The notes beneath the pieces are model-generated. The model worked only from the letters and a program-made list of their open reading frames with translations, was not told where the DNA came from and did not search any database. From contig DDPV01000041.1 of the NCBI GenBank assembly GCA_002342365.1, positions 1,371 to 12,046 of the forward strand: DNA of 10,676 nucleotides. Reading direction: 5' to 3'. The position numbers and the translations under genes were made by a program. Positions within the stretch are counted from its first letter, which is position 1. Each line of letters starts with the position of its first letter. This DNA is from Burkholderiales bacterium UBA2459. GTDB taxonomy: Bacteria; Pseudomonadota; Gammaproteobacteria; Burkholderiales; Burkholderiaceae_E. Shown in pieces: positions 1 through 6,777 of the stretch.

Positions 1-398
1 AGCAATGCAATACTTTCTTGAGCCTTTTCCCACAACGGCACGGCGCGTTTGAGTAGCTTGCGACCGACTGGCGTCAGACTCACACAGCGCCCGCGAAGAT
101 CATCTTCAGCAATATCAATAACAATCAGTGCGCGCCGTTGGAGGGGCTTGAGTGCTGCCGTCACGGTCGTTCTGTCCATACCGAGGCGCTCGCCCAACCC
201 CTGAATCGACACCGGTTGCATCGCTGACACCGCAACCAGTATTGAGAACTGACCGTTGTTTAAGGCAACGGTACGCAAGGCCTCGTCATAAATTCTTGCG
301 ACTGTTCGGGCTGCACTTCGAAGTGCGAGGCAGGTGCAACGCTCGCCGATCGAAGCGAGGTCTTGCCTTTTTACTGAAGCTCTGCGCGCGTTGGCCAT
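1..398 (-). CDS. MarR-family winged-helix transcriptional regulator (C-terminus cut by window edge)
   Basis: Reading leftward from ATG 398, an open frame of 132 codons runs off the window without a stop, so the C-terminal part is missing. The product looks like a MarR-type dimeric DNA-binding regulator. Residues 21-45 (CTCLALRSAAR then IYDEAL) form the N-terminal dimer helix typical of this family. Residues 64-90 give the helix-turn-helix, including GLGERLGMDRTTVTAALKPL, and residues 92-112 form the wing with the family pattern (D)DLRGRxVxLTxxGRKLL. Such proteins usually repress their own gene and a neighbouring transporter or catabolic gene and are released by small aromatic or oxidant ligands; the ligand here cannot be read from sequence. 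It lies 94 bp after the antiporter stop on the same strand but has its own promoter. There is no Shine-Dalgarno before the ATG, and no other ATG, GTG or TTG in the first 40 codons, so the start is well fixed. Confidence 0.9.
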   Translation of the reverse strand, partial: MANARRASVKRQDLASIGERCTCLALRSAARTVARIYDEALRTVALNNGQFSILVAVSAMQPVSIQGLGERLGMDRTTVTAALKPLQRRALIVIDIAEDDLRGRCVSLTPVGRKLLKRAVPLWEKAQESIAL

Positions 399-403
399 AC
401 ACT

Positions 404-432
404 ATTTAAGATGATATCAACATAATTGTCAA
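404..432 (-). promoter_or_regulatory. Sigma-70-type promoter of the MarR gene with internal palindrome
   Basis: On the minus strand a perfect -35 TTGACA (432-427) is followed by a 17-bp spacer and a -10 TTAAAT (409-404, four of six consensus bases). The spacer carries a near-palindrome centred on GATATC (408-423; exact core TGATATCA with further symmetric matches), placed where a MarR dimer would block RNA polymerase. Autoregulation is inferred. The predicted transcription start falls on or within a base or two of the ATG at 398, so the mRNA would be leaderless. Confidence 0.65.
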
Positions 433-492
433 TGCGAATGTCTGGCTCGGCGGATGCCATGGTTGCGGAAGCGATCTCTTGGGGATGGGTCC

Positions 493-2793
493 CTAGCCTG
501 TTAGCGGCCGGGAAACCAGCAAGACTTCACCAGGGACCACGGTCTTGAGCACGCCCGTTTCATTCAGTCCGTCTACAGCGTCACCAGTAATAAAATGCGC
601 ATGACGCCGGTGATCCTTCGTGTTTTGCACGTGTTCATACATGCCTGACTTCACAACCAGAAAACCCGCGTGGGTTTCGCCACCAAGACTGAACGATTCT
701 CCCTTGTGCAGGATGCGAGGCTGAGCATTGCGTGCCAAATCAGCAATCCTATCGGCACTCAAGTGGTGAAATGGGCTTGCGTGAGCAATCAGATCGCTAG
801 GCGAGGGGTGCTGAAATTGCTCCAACATTTGCATCGCTTTCGCTTCCTGTTCATGTATCGCCTCGGTGACTTTGTTATAAACCGCGCGAGTAATCAAGCC
901 GCTCCTGAACGATCGATCAAGCCATCGTTCGGTTTGCAGGCCCAAGGACCGGGCAATAAAGTCGCCTTGCACCTGAAACAAGAGATGAGGGTAGGCTTGG
1001 CAGAGCTGGGTGTACTGCTGGTAGATAAGGCTCGATTCGCGCTCAAGATAGGAGCGGACCGAATCATCTTCTAAACGGTCGATGACGTGATGCAAACCCC
1101 GTTCCAGGTGGAATAATGCATTGAGCAGACGGGAGAGGCGCTTTTCCTTGATGCTCACATAAAGACTTGTGCTGAATTTCTCAAGCCAATCGTCCCAAGG
1201 ACGATCAATAGGAATCAGCGTAAACAGCGTCCTTGCAAGTGCGCTCGGGCCATCGTGGTCCAACACGTGGAGCCGCTCTTGCGTAAAGTGTTTGAGGTCG
1301 AGATAGCCTGCTTTTGCAAGCAGTCCATCTTCCATCTCCCTCTCATAATACAAAGCCTCTTGAAGCAGGGCTGAACGCAATCCGATGTGCAGTTCGCTTT
1401 CATCGTCTTGCTGATGGTTTGGCAGTTGGCGTCGGGTGAGGGGCACAGTTTGTCGCACAAAGCGATCAACCACCTGTGGCGATAAAAGTCCACCTTTTGT
1501 ATCGTTATGCAAACTGTTATAGATCGATTGCCAAAGCTTGGCCAGTGAATGCCTGAAAATCGATTGTTCCTCCGAAGTCAACCGGTCGATCCCCAGCCAA
1601 CGCAAGGCGGGGCCAATCGTGAGTGCATTGATCAGCAAGGTCGTGAGCACCACTGATGTGGCAAGCGCTAGAAATAAGGGCTTTTCCGCCAGACTGTCCG
1701 GGAGGAGCAACACCAGTGCGAGCGCAAGTCCACCTCTCAGACCGCCCCAAAACATGATGAATTGATAGCTCATGCTGATCGGTTGGCATAGCTTGAGTTT
1801 GTTCAAAAGCGGTACCACGGCAACGATGGAAATAGCTCGGGCAATTGTAACGATCAACAAAGTTAAAGGAATATACTCTACCGATTTTAATAACAATTGC
1901 GTGTCCACCGTAAGACCCACGGCAATGAAAACAACGGTGTTTGCTGCTAATGCCATGAACTCCCACATGTGGCCCATGCCATGCAAAGCCTCGCGGTTGA
2001 ACTCCAATCGCGCCCGGGTACCCATAAACAAGCCAAGGGCCACGGTTGACATCACGCCGCTTAAATGCAGAAAGTGGTCGGCAACGATGAAGCTGACATA
2101 AGCGCCAACAATCGTGAGACCAATTTGCGCTGTACCGTTGCGGCAAAAATGAACGACCGGTGAGAGAAGTAGAGCGATGACGCCGCCAATTGCAACGCCT
2201 CCAAAAAAGACCAGCAAAAATCGCACCAGTGCTTGCCCGATATGCTCGCTCGTGACGGTCGAAACCGAGAGCAGGCCTAAGAGTGCGGTAAAGGCTACGA
2301 TGGCGGTGCCATCGTTGAACAGAGACTCACCCTCGACCAGAAGATTCAAGCGCTTGGGCGCACCGACTTCTTTGAAAAGGGCAACCACAGCGACCGGATC
2401 GGTTGCCGAGATGAGGGCTCCAAACAGCAAAGCAGGCATGAGGGCGATGGCCAGACCCCAATGGATGCCCCAGCCGACCATGATGGTTGACAGGATCAGA
2501 CCCACCACAGCCAGCGCCGTGACAGGCACAAGATCTCGTTGCAGCGCCTTGAGGTCGATGTTGTAGGCGGACTCAAAAATCAGGGGGGGCAGCAGCACAT
2601 AGAGGATGATTTCGGGGAAGTTCGCGGTCAGCGGCGTGATGAACGCCGGATCAAGTGAGCGTAGGGCCCATCCGGCGGCCAATCCCAAGACCACCAGGAA
2701 TACGCTGTGGGGCAATCGCATCCACTCGGACAAACGGGTGGCGACGAAACCAATACCGAGGACAGCAACAATGATCAACACAGCGTCGGCCAT
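493..2793 (-). CDS. CPA1-family Na+/H+ antiporter with long C-terminal cytoplasmic tail
   Basis: This 766-residue protein should exchange Na+ (or K+) for H+ across the inner membrane in pH and salt homeostasis. Residues 1-405 form the multi-spanning transport domain. Its CPA1 (NhaP/NHE) signatures are SATDPVAVVALFKEVG near 129-144, the ion-binding ND pair in EGESLFNDG (154-162) and FWGGLRGGLALAL (348-360). Residues 406-670 are a soluble, charged helical region. Residues 671-766 resemble a cyclic-nucleotide-binding beta-barrel (PFHHLSADRIADLA, then ILHKGESFSLGGE, then FLVVKSGMYEHV) but lack the phosphate-binding cassette, so ligand binding is doubtful. I chose ATG 2793 because AAAGGG lies six bases upstream and the protein then opens in a hydrophobic helix; an open frame extends 35 codons further but adds a basic stretch unlike the family. 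It is probably transcribed alone. Confidence 0.92.
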   Translation of the reverse strand: MADAVLIIVAVLGIGFVATRLSEWMRLPHSVFLVVLGLAAGWALRSLDPAFITPLTANFPEIILYVLLPPLIFESAYNIDLKALQRDLVPVTALAVVGLILSTIMVGWGIHWGLAIALMPALLFGALISATDPVAVVALFKEVGAPKRLNLLVEGESLFNDGTAIVAFTALLGLLSVSTVTSEHIGQALVRFLLVFFGGVAIGGVIALLLSPVVHFCRNGTAQIGLTIVGAYVSFIVADHFLHLSGVMSTVALGLFMGTRARLEFNREALHGMGHMWEFMALAANTVVFIAVGLTVDTQLLLKSVEYIPLTLLIVTIARAISIVAVVPLLNKLKLCQPISMSYQFIMFWGGLRGGLALALVLLLPDSLAEKPLFLALATSVVLTTLLINALTIGPALRWLGIDRLTSEEQSIFRHSLAKLWQSIYNSLHNDTKGGLLSPQVVDRFVRQTVPLTRRQLPNHQQDDESELHIGLRSALLQEALYYEREMEDGLLAKAGYLDLKHFTQERLHVLDHDGPSALARTLFTLIPIDRPWDDWLEKFSTSLYVSIKEKRLSRLLNALFHLERGLHHVIDRLEDDSVRSYLERESSLIYQQYTQLCQAYPHLLFQVQGDFIARSLGLQTERWLDRSFRSGLITRAVYNKVTEAIHEQEAKAMQMLEQFQHPSPSDLIAHASPFHHLSADRIADLARNAQPRILHKGESFSLGGETHAGFLVVKSGMYEHVQNTKDHRRHAHFITGDAVDGLNETGVLKTVVPGEVLLVSRPLTG

Positions 2794-3088
2794 GGAAAAC
2801 CCTTTAAATTGTTTACAAAAAACACGGCGCGGAGCTTTTTGAAAAGTCCCAAGGACGAATGATAAAAGCCTCCGTAAGTAATCATACTTACACCGCAAGA
2901 CAAATGCCGAAAAACGCGTGGACTGATTGCGCTGCGATTCGCAGCGTCTCGCTTCAAGCTCACCGAGGGCGCTCGGCGGTGGGGAGAGCGCTAAGCGGTG
3001 TGCATAACGGGGCCTACCGGGGCATGACTTTTAGACAAGGGCCCCTGCGCCGACTCTGCGTTGAAGGTTGTCGCTGCGCTTGCCTTAG
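2794..3088. other. Intergenic region upstream of the antiporter
   Basis: This 295-bp stretch lies between the antiporter start and the stop of the enolase-superfamily gene. No ORF in it looks coding. It should hold the antiporter promoter, but I find no convincing -35/-10 pair. It contains a 15-bp palindrome (2931-2945) and a short TTGTTTACAA symmetry (2809-2818) just ahead of the antiporter Shine-Dalgarno. A GGGGC/GCCCC pair (3019-3023 with 3041-3045) has a long loop and no T-run, so I do not call a terminator. Confidence 0.5.
2931..2945. repeat. Perfect 7+1+7 palindrome
   Basis: GCTGCGA and TCGCAGC are exact inverse complements separated by one T. The single-base centre is too tight for an RNA hairpin with all pairs formed, so a dimeric DNA-binding site is more natural than a terminator. 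It lies about 140 bp upstream of the antiporter ATG. Its role is unknown. Confidence 0.6.
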
Positions 3089-4303
3089 CTAGGTCTGGGT
3101 TCGACTTCGCCCCATCAGGCCGTGGGCTTTGATGGGAGGATGCGCGTGGATGACCGCTTCGATCGGTTCGGTTCCCCAGCCAGGACGGTCAGGCATGATC
3201 AAATGGCCATCCTGGTACTCAGGCTCATGGGTAAACAAGGCGCTATCCAGGGCGATCCGATCGATGTCCACTTCCATGATGCGCAAGTTTGGCACCGCTG
3301 CACAAAAATGCGCGTTCATCATTGTACAAAGATGACCATAAAAATTGTGACAAGCGACGTTGACTTCGTGAGCATCGGCAACGGCTGCAATTTTCATCGA
3401 CTGCCAAACACCGTTCCAGGGTGTATCGATGATGGCTACATCAATAGCCTGCCGACGTAAAAAGGGCAAAAACTGCTGCACGCCAATGAGGGTTTCGCAC
3501 GATGCAATCGGGTGCGGGCTGTGAGCGCGAATGTAGGCCAGCGCATCAGGATCGCGGCTATCGATTTCCACCCAAAAGAGATCTTGATCAGCAACTGCTC
3601 GCAAAATCTTCAAAAAACCTTCTGTCTTTGCGTTGAAATTCAAATCGAGCAAGACCTCCAAATCGGGGCCCGCCGCATCTCTGATCGTTTGCAGATGCTC
3701 ACGCAAACCATTCAGGATTTTCCGCTCCACATTAAGGGGCGGTGCAAAAGGGTTACCAAAGCCAGGCGCCCATCCTGCAATCCCTCCTTGCTCGTAACGC
3801 CAGATGTTGGTCTTCACCGCAGAAAATCCACGCTCAACAGCCTCTTTGGCCATGGCACGAACGCCCGATTGATCCTTGATCTCGGGTTGATAGTGCGGTA
3901 TGCGTCCCGCCCGCCAGGTCACAAAGTGCGACCAGTAAACCGGTAATCGATCGCGAATCTTGCCCCCAAGCAGTTCATAACAAGGCAGGCCCAGCGTCTT
4001 TGCCTTCGCATCAAGCAAAGCATTTTCGATCGCTCCGAGTGCTTGCCCAACGACACCACCGGCACCGGGACGGGTGGCGCAAAAAAGTTCTTCGCGGATC
4101 CGCTCATGTTGCATGACCGACTGGCCAATGATGCGAGGGCTTAGCTGCTCAATGACCGCGGCAACGCCCGGTGATCCGAACCCCTCATCAAACTCACTCC
4201 AACCGACCACACCCTCATCGGTCATGACCTTGACAAAATAGTAGTTTCGCCAGCCAGCACTGCATGCGAGCGTTTCAAGACTTATGACATTTGTGCTTTT
4301 CAC
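3089..4303 (-). CDS. Enolase-superfamily enzyme, mandelate racemase/muconate lactonizing type
   Basis: This 404-residue cytoplasmic enzyme has the capping domain (about 1-125) and TIM-like barrel of the mandelate racemase subgroup, which abstracts a proton alpha to a carboxylate with Mg2+ help. Three metal ligands end successive strands: D220 in LLDLNFN, E246 in FWVEID and E270 in SCETL. A His-Asp dyad is present: D293 in IIDTPWNG and H319 in CHNFYGH. The second-strand motif is KTN (K164) where mandelate racemase has KxK, so only one of the two usual lysines is there. That points to a dehydratase or other one-base chemistry rather than a racemase; the substrate is unknown. I chose GTG 4303 because GAGGGG lies seven bases upstream; an in-frame ATG eight codons earlier has no ribosome site. 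It follows the SDR gene by 49 bp, so the two are probably co-transcribed and act in one catabolic step series. Confidence 0.88.
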   Translation of the reverse strand: MKSTNVISLETLACSAGWRNYYFVKVMTDEGVVGWSEFDEGFGSPGVAAVIEQLSPRIIGQSVMQHERIREELFCATRPGAGGVVGQALGAIENALLDAKAKTLGLPCYELLGGKIRDRLPVYWSHFVTWRAGRIPHYQPEIKDQSGVRAMAKEAVERGFSAVKTNIWRYEQGGIAGWAPGFGNPFAPPLNVERKILNGLREHLQTIRDAAGPDLEVLLDLNFNAKTEGFLKILRAVADQDLFWVEIDSRDPDALAYIRAHSPHPIASCETLIGVQQFLPFLRRQAIDVAIIDTPWNGVWQSMKIAAVADAHEVNVACHNFYGHLCTMMNAHFCAAVPNLRIMEVDIDRIALDSALFTHEPEYQDGHLIMPDRPGWGTEPIEAVIHAHPPIKAHGLMGRSRTQT

Positions 4304-4352
4304 AATCGAACCCCTCAAGGAAAGCATCGGCCAGACCGATCAAGCGCTCGAC

Positions 4353-5306
4353 TCAGGTTAAACCGTCGAGCGATTCGAGTGTGCTCCAAAACTTAGCAGA
4401 TGCGGTCGCGTTCACAGCGGGATCCTCAGCAGACAGTTTCATGTGGCCAGCGGTGTTGTGCAAATAGATCGCGCGGCCGAGTCCGGGTTGGGTTGCAGCG
4501 ACCAGTGGTGTTTGTGCACCCATTTTCGGGGATAGCAAAAAGCCGCGGTTGAGGGTGGACAGGATGCCGTGCTCTCCGGACACTAAACCCGATGCGACAA
4601 CGCCGGGGTGGACAACGACGACTTCCAGCAAAGGGTGGCGCTTTGCAAATTCCGCGGCAAACCAAAGATTGCCGAGCTTGCTTCGGCAATAGGCAAGCAT
4701 CCCTCCGTAGGCGCCGCTGTACTTAAAATCGGGCGTGCATTCACGCGCCATAACGTAAATGTCGCCGGTAAGAACCACGATGCGGGCATCCGTTGCAATC
4801 ATGCCGCGAGCAAGTAAGCGCTTGAGCAGTGCGTGATGCCCGAGAACATTGACGGCAAACGCGATTTCGTGGCCCTGGGCGGAACGCGCATATTTTTTAG
4901 GCCAAATACCCGCATTGAGCACGACAATATCAAAAGGATCCTCTTTGGCCGCTCTTGTGATTTTTACCGCTGCTTCAGAGACGCTGCGCAAATCAGCGAG
5001 GTCAAGCGGCGTGTACTCCACGAGATTTCTTGTTTCTTTTCCAATGCTTTCTGTGGCGTTTCGCAGTTGCGCCTCACGGCGGGCGGAAATCATCACCGAG
5101 GCGCCACGCATGGAAAGCCCTTGCGCAATCCAATAACCGATGCCGGCGTTCCCTCCGGTAACAAGCGTGCGTCGGCCATCCAGGTAGGGAGTTTCAGGAC
5201 ATATTGGCGTTTTGGATGCCTGCCCTCGCATCGCGGTGAACAAGCGTTCAGATACTGCAACGCCAGGATGGCTCACCCGCTTGAGAAATTCATCGAGTTC
5301 GGCCAT
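4353..5306 (-). CDS. Short-chain dehydrogenase/reductase, retinol-dehydrogenase-like
   Basis: This 317-residue NAD(P)-dependent oxidoreductase has the Rossmann motif TGGNAGIG (50-57), NAG (131-133), the tetrad Asn in NVLGHH (N153) and the active-site YCRSK (Y206, K210), followed by VVHPGVV. The usual catalytic Ser strand (normally VxVSS) reads IVVLTGDIYV near 176-185, so the Ser position carries Thr or Gly. About 40 residues precede the fold, a little more than a minimal SDR. The substrate is unknown; pairing with the downstream enolase-superfamily gene suggests an alcohol or hydroxy-acid catabolic operon. ATG 5306 is chosen by fit to the family. Its ribosome site is poor (AGG only two bases away), and an upstream ORF stop overlaps it as TGATG, so translation may be coupled to something upstream. 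The extra 30 N-terminal codons available upstream are basic and look non-coding. Confidence 0.88.
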   Translation of the reverse strand: MAELDEFLKRVSHPGVAVSERLFTAMRGQASKTPICPETPYLDGRRTLVTGGNAGIGYWIAQGLSMRGASVMISARREAQLRNATESIGKETRNLVEYTPLDLADLRSVSEAAVKITRAAKEDPFDIVVLNAGIWPKKYARSAQGHEIAFAVNVLGHHALLKRLLARGMIATDARIVVLTGDIYVMARECTPDFKYSGAYGGMLAYCRSKLGNLWFAAEFAKRHPLLEVVVVHPGVVASGLVSGEHGILSTLNRGFLLSPKMGAQTPLVAATQPGLGRAIYLHNTAGHMKLSAEDPAVNATASAKFWSTLESLDGLT

Positions 5307-5511
5307 CACCTGTACCGATCGGAAAGTGATCCTGCTTTGGCGTCTGCGGCGTAGCCTTCGCGACCTCTGGCAAACGCTTGCTGTTGTCGGCAACATTCGT
5401 GGCGCTCGGTGCCGAGGCGTTCGTCGTCCTCGTTATCATCGACGAGCAATCGCTCGCCAAGGCAAGGCTCGAAAAACAAGTGGCTGCGATCAAGGACAGG
5501 AATGACTTTAT
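5290..5511 (-). CDS. Candidate small secreted protein with non-canonical ATA start (uncertain)
   Basis: If ATA at 5511 acts as the start, a 73-residue product opens with a textbook signal peptide: K, then SFLSLIAATCFSSLALA and a likely cut before SDCSS. AGGAG lies seven bases upstream (5523-5519), ideal spacing. The predicted mature part is about 54 residues, polar, rich in Thr, Ala and Pro, with no domain I recognise. The frame ends 17 bases inside the SDR gene, an overlap typical of coupled genes. Against it: ATA starts are very rare, and a plus-strand frame over the same bases shares its wobble positions and also looks plausible. A TTG at 5565 with AAAGG six bases upstream is an alternative start that spoils the signal peptide. 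It could be a gene whose ATG has mutated. Confidence 0.25.
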   Translation of the reverse strand: MKSFLSLIAATCFSSLALASDCSSMITRTTNASAPSATNVADNSKRLPEVAKATPQTPKQDHFPIGTGDGRTR

Positions 5512-5536
5512 CGGAAAGCTCCTGGATAGAATGTGA
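5378..5536 (+). CDS. Alternative small membrane-protein candidate opposite 5290-5511 (uncertain)
   Basis: From TTG 5378 a 52-residue frame encodes a hydrophobic segment (ALGAEAFVVLVII) followed by an amphipathic charged helix (LAKARLEKQVAAIKDRN) and ends in TGA at 5536. The pattern resembles a small single-span protein with a coiled tail. There is no ATG and no clear ribosome site, and the frame is the wobble-aligned complement of the candidate on the other strand. At most one of the two is likely real, so I list this only for completeness. Confidence 0.15.
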   Translation: MLLSATFVALGAEAFVVLVIIDEQSLAKARLEKQVAAIKDRNDFIGKLLDRM

Positions 5537-5620
5537 TGATGGAAAGCACAGGGTAAAGCGTGCAATGAAAGCCTTTGTGTTTGACAAGACCATACCTGAG
5601 ATCCGAATCAGCCTGGGATA

Positions 5621-5640
5621 ACCCCCGGCGATTTGGGGGT
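5621..5640 (-). terminator. Possible hairpin terminator after the membrane-protein gene
   Basis: ACCCCC (5621-5626) pairs with GGGGGT (5635-5640) across an 8-base loop, 21 bp past the stop of the membrane-protein gene. On the minus strand it is followed only by TAT, so the T-run is poor. The stem is strong but termination is uncertain. The rest of 5537-5661 shows nothing I can name, though the SDR operon promoter may lie here. Confidence 0.3.
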
Positions 5641-5661
5641 CAAGGCCCTAGCCAGCCGTCT

Positions 5662-6456
5662 TTATCGGCTCAGGCTCGCCCAGGTCAGCAGGGTCCATAG
5701 CATCAGGTAGGCGCTTGATCCAACAGCTAGTGCGGTTGTTGCGTGATTCCCCAGGAACCGGTCTGCGACAAGCCCTAACAATGGAATCAGTTGTTGGGCA
5801 TGCACGCCGAGGAAATGGGATGGACGAATGTCTTTGTAGAGATGCCAACCCACAAAGGGCAGGCCTTGCCCAGCCGGAGGCTGGTTCCCACCCAAAAGGA
5901 ATCCGCTGACGGTGGACAGTACAAAGGTGAGCGTCAAGCCCGTGATGACCCCCCAGGCCGTCACCGATAAGGGGCTTGCGCCATGGGCCTTCCAGATTGC
6001 CCAGGCCAACCAGGCCTGTGATGCTGTGAGGCCAACCGCAGCGATGGCCATGACAGCAAATAAGATTGTGTGCAGACGGTCGCTGGTGTTGTAGTGAGAA
6101 GCGGCACCTTGAGACGCCTGGTAGGTGATGTAGACCACCTCGAACAAGGAGGTCACAACCAGCAGCAGGCAAATGCCCTTGAAGGCTTGTCCATCCGAAA
6201 CTGGCGCATGAGCTAGTTGTGTGACCCATACGGTTGTCCAGGCCATCAATGCGCTTGCAGCCATGAACTTCATCGGTTTGATCCAGATGCCAACCTCTCG
6301 CAGCGTGCGCGCATCGCTCAGTGACAACAGGTAGGTGAGCCCACAGGCAAGCCACATCAAGGCACCATAGGCTATCAAGCACTTGGAGGCCCATGACAGT
6401 GTTGTCCAACCCCATTCTGGCCACCCTGGCCACGCAGCCGCATTGCTTGTTTGCAT
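5662..6456 (-). CDS. Multi-spanning membrane protein of unknown function
   Basis: I do not recognise a named family. The 264-residue product has about seven hydrophobic segments (roughly 24-45, 62-82, 92-112, 128-152, 164-186, 214-232, 240-262) and should sit in the inner membrane. Polar motifs near the membrane borders look functional rather than structural: IWIKPMKF (57-64), FEVVYITYQASQGAASHYN (105-123, with Glu106 inside a helix) and GWHLYKDIRPSHFLGVHAQQ (203-222), where several His could bind a metal or haem. That binding is speculation. The ATG is well supported by GAGG six bases upstream (6466-6463). It is transcribed away from the DM13 gene, and a weak hairpin follows it. A second long frame over the same bases is a shadow. 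Confidence 0.85.
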   Translation of the reverse strand: MQTSNAAAWPGWPEWGWTTLSWASKCLIAYGALMWLACGLTYLLSLSDARTLREVGIWIKPMKFMAASALMAWTTVWVTQLAHAPVSDGQAFKGICLLLVVTSLFEVVYITYQASQGAASHYNTSDRLHTILFAVMAIAAVGLTASQAWLAWAIWKAHGASPLSVTAWGVITGLTLTFVLSTVSGFLLGGNQPPAGQGLPFVGWHLYKDIRPSHFLGVHAQQLIPLLGLVADRFLGNHATTALAVGSSAYLMLWTLLTWASLSR

Positions 6457-6581
6457 AAAGAACCTCGCTTGTTGGCAGCGTCATCCATGTTCACCCAAAC
6501 AGTAGACATTGTCATGCGCCGGTGCTTTGAAGATTTTGCACAGTTTTTAGATGAGTGCGCCAAAATGCATCAGCACGAATT

Positions 6582-6597
6582 TCATGATGCTCATGAT
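6582..6597. repeat. Paired TCATGAT direct repeats
   Basis: TCATGAT occurs at 6582-6588 and again at 6591-6597, a 9-bp period, and each copy contains the palindrome TCATGA. It lies in the divergent promoter region and could be an operator, but a short repeat like this can arise by chance. Confidence 0.4.
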
Positions 6598-6643
6598 TCA
6601 GTCTGCCTTGGAATCGGGCAGATCAGCGGAGTTTGTTCGCCCT

Positions 6644-6662
6644 AGGTCTTGAGCAAGGACCT
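6644..6662. repeat. Inverted repeat with one bulge in the DM13 upstream region
   Basis: AGGT-CTTG-AG-CAAG-G-ACCT forms an eight-pair stem with a two-base centre and a single bulged G. No T-run follows on either strand, so it is not a standard terminator. Its position, about 115 bp ahead of the DM13 ATG, fits an operator or a leader hairpin. Confidence 0.45.
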
Positions 6663-6777
6663 ATTGTCGATGCTCGGTCGGCTGAAAGAGCTCCGTCTCG
6701 CTCAACCTGAAATCAGTCCTTTCGTACTTTGCGTCGCGTGTTGCTCGCCCATCCTTGATCGTGATTCAATAGCAGCG

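Larger units (their letters stand above)
6457..6777. other. Divergent intergenic region between the membrane-protein and DM13 genes
   Basis: This 321-bp stretch must hold promoters in both directions. For the minus-strand gene, ATGACA (6517-6512) with a 17-bp spacer gives only a weak -10. For the plus-strand gene, TTGCTC (6741-6746) and TTCAAT (6765-6770) are 18 bp apart and would start transcription at the ATG, but the -35 is poor. A 52-codon frame from ATG 6487 to TAG 6645 has no ribosome site and an unconvincing product. Two repeats (6582-6597 and 6644-6662) are listed separately. Confidence 0.45.

Noticed and set aside
152..409. Plus-strand 85-codon ORF at the left edge
   Set aside because: It lies antisense to the MarR gene, whose family signature is clear; the product has no coherent fold.
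482..493. GGGA/TCCC mini-hairpin at the antiporter stop
   Set aside because: Only four pairs and no T-run, so not a credible terminator.
670..2842. Several plus-strand ORFs of 75-134 codons and a 209-codon minus-strand ORF inside the antiporter
   Set aside because: All are other-frame shadows of an intact gene with full family motifs.
5306..5593. Minus-strand 95-codon ORF ending in TGATG at the SDR start
   Set aside because: The overlap looks like coupling, but the acidic, Arg-rich product looks like a frame artefact and another frame carries the better signal peptide and ribosome site.
5648..6484. 278-codon ORF over the membrane-protein gene
   Set aside because: His-, Cys- and Arg-rich composition typical of an out-of-frame reading; the 264-residue frame has clean membrane helices and a ribosome site.
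6487..6645. 52-codon plus-strand ORF in the divergent intergenic region
   Set aside because: No ribosome site, no recognisable pattern, and it sits where promoters are needed.
6649..6777. 43-codon N-terminal extension of the DM13 gene from a TTG start
   Set aside because: It would place the signal peptide internally.
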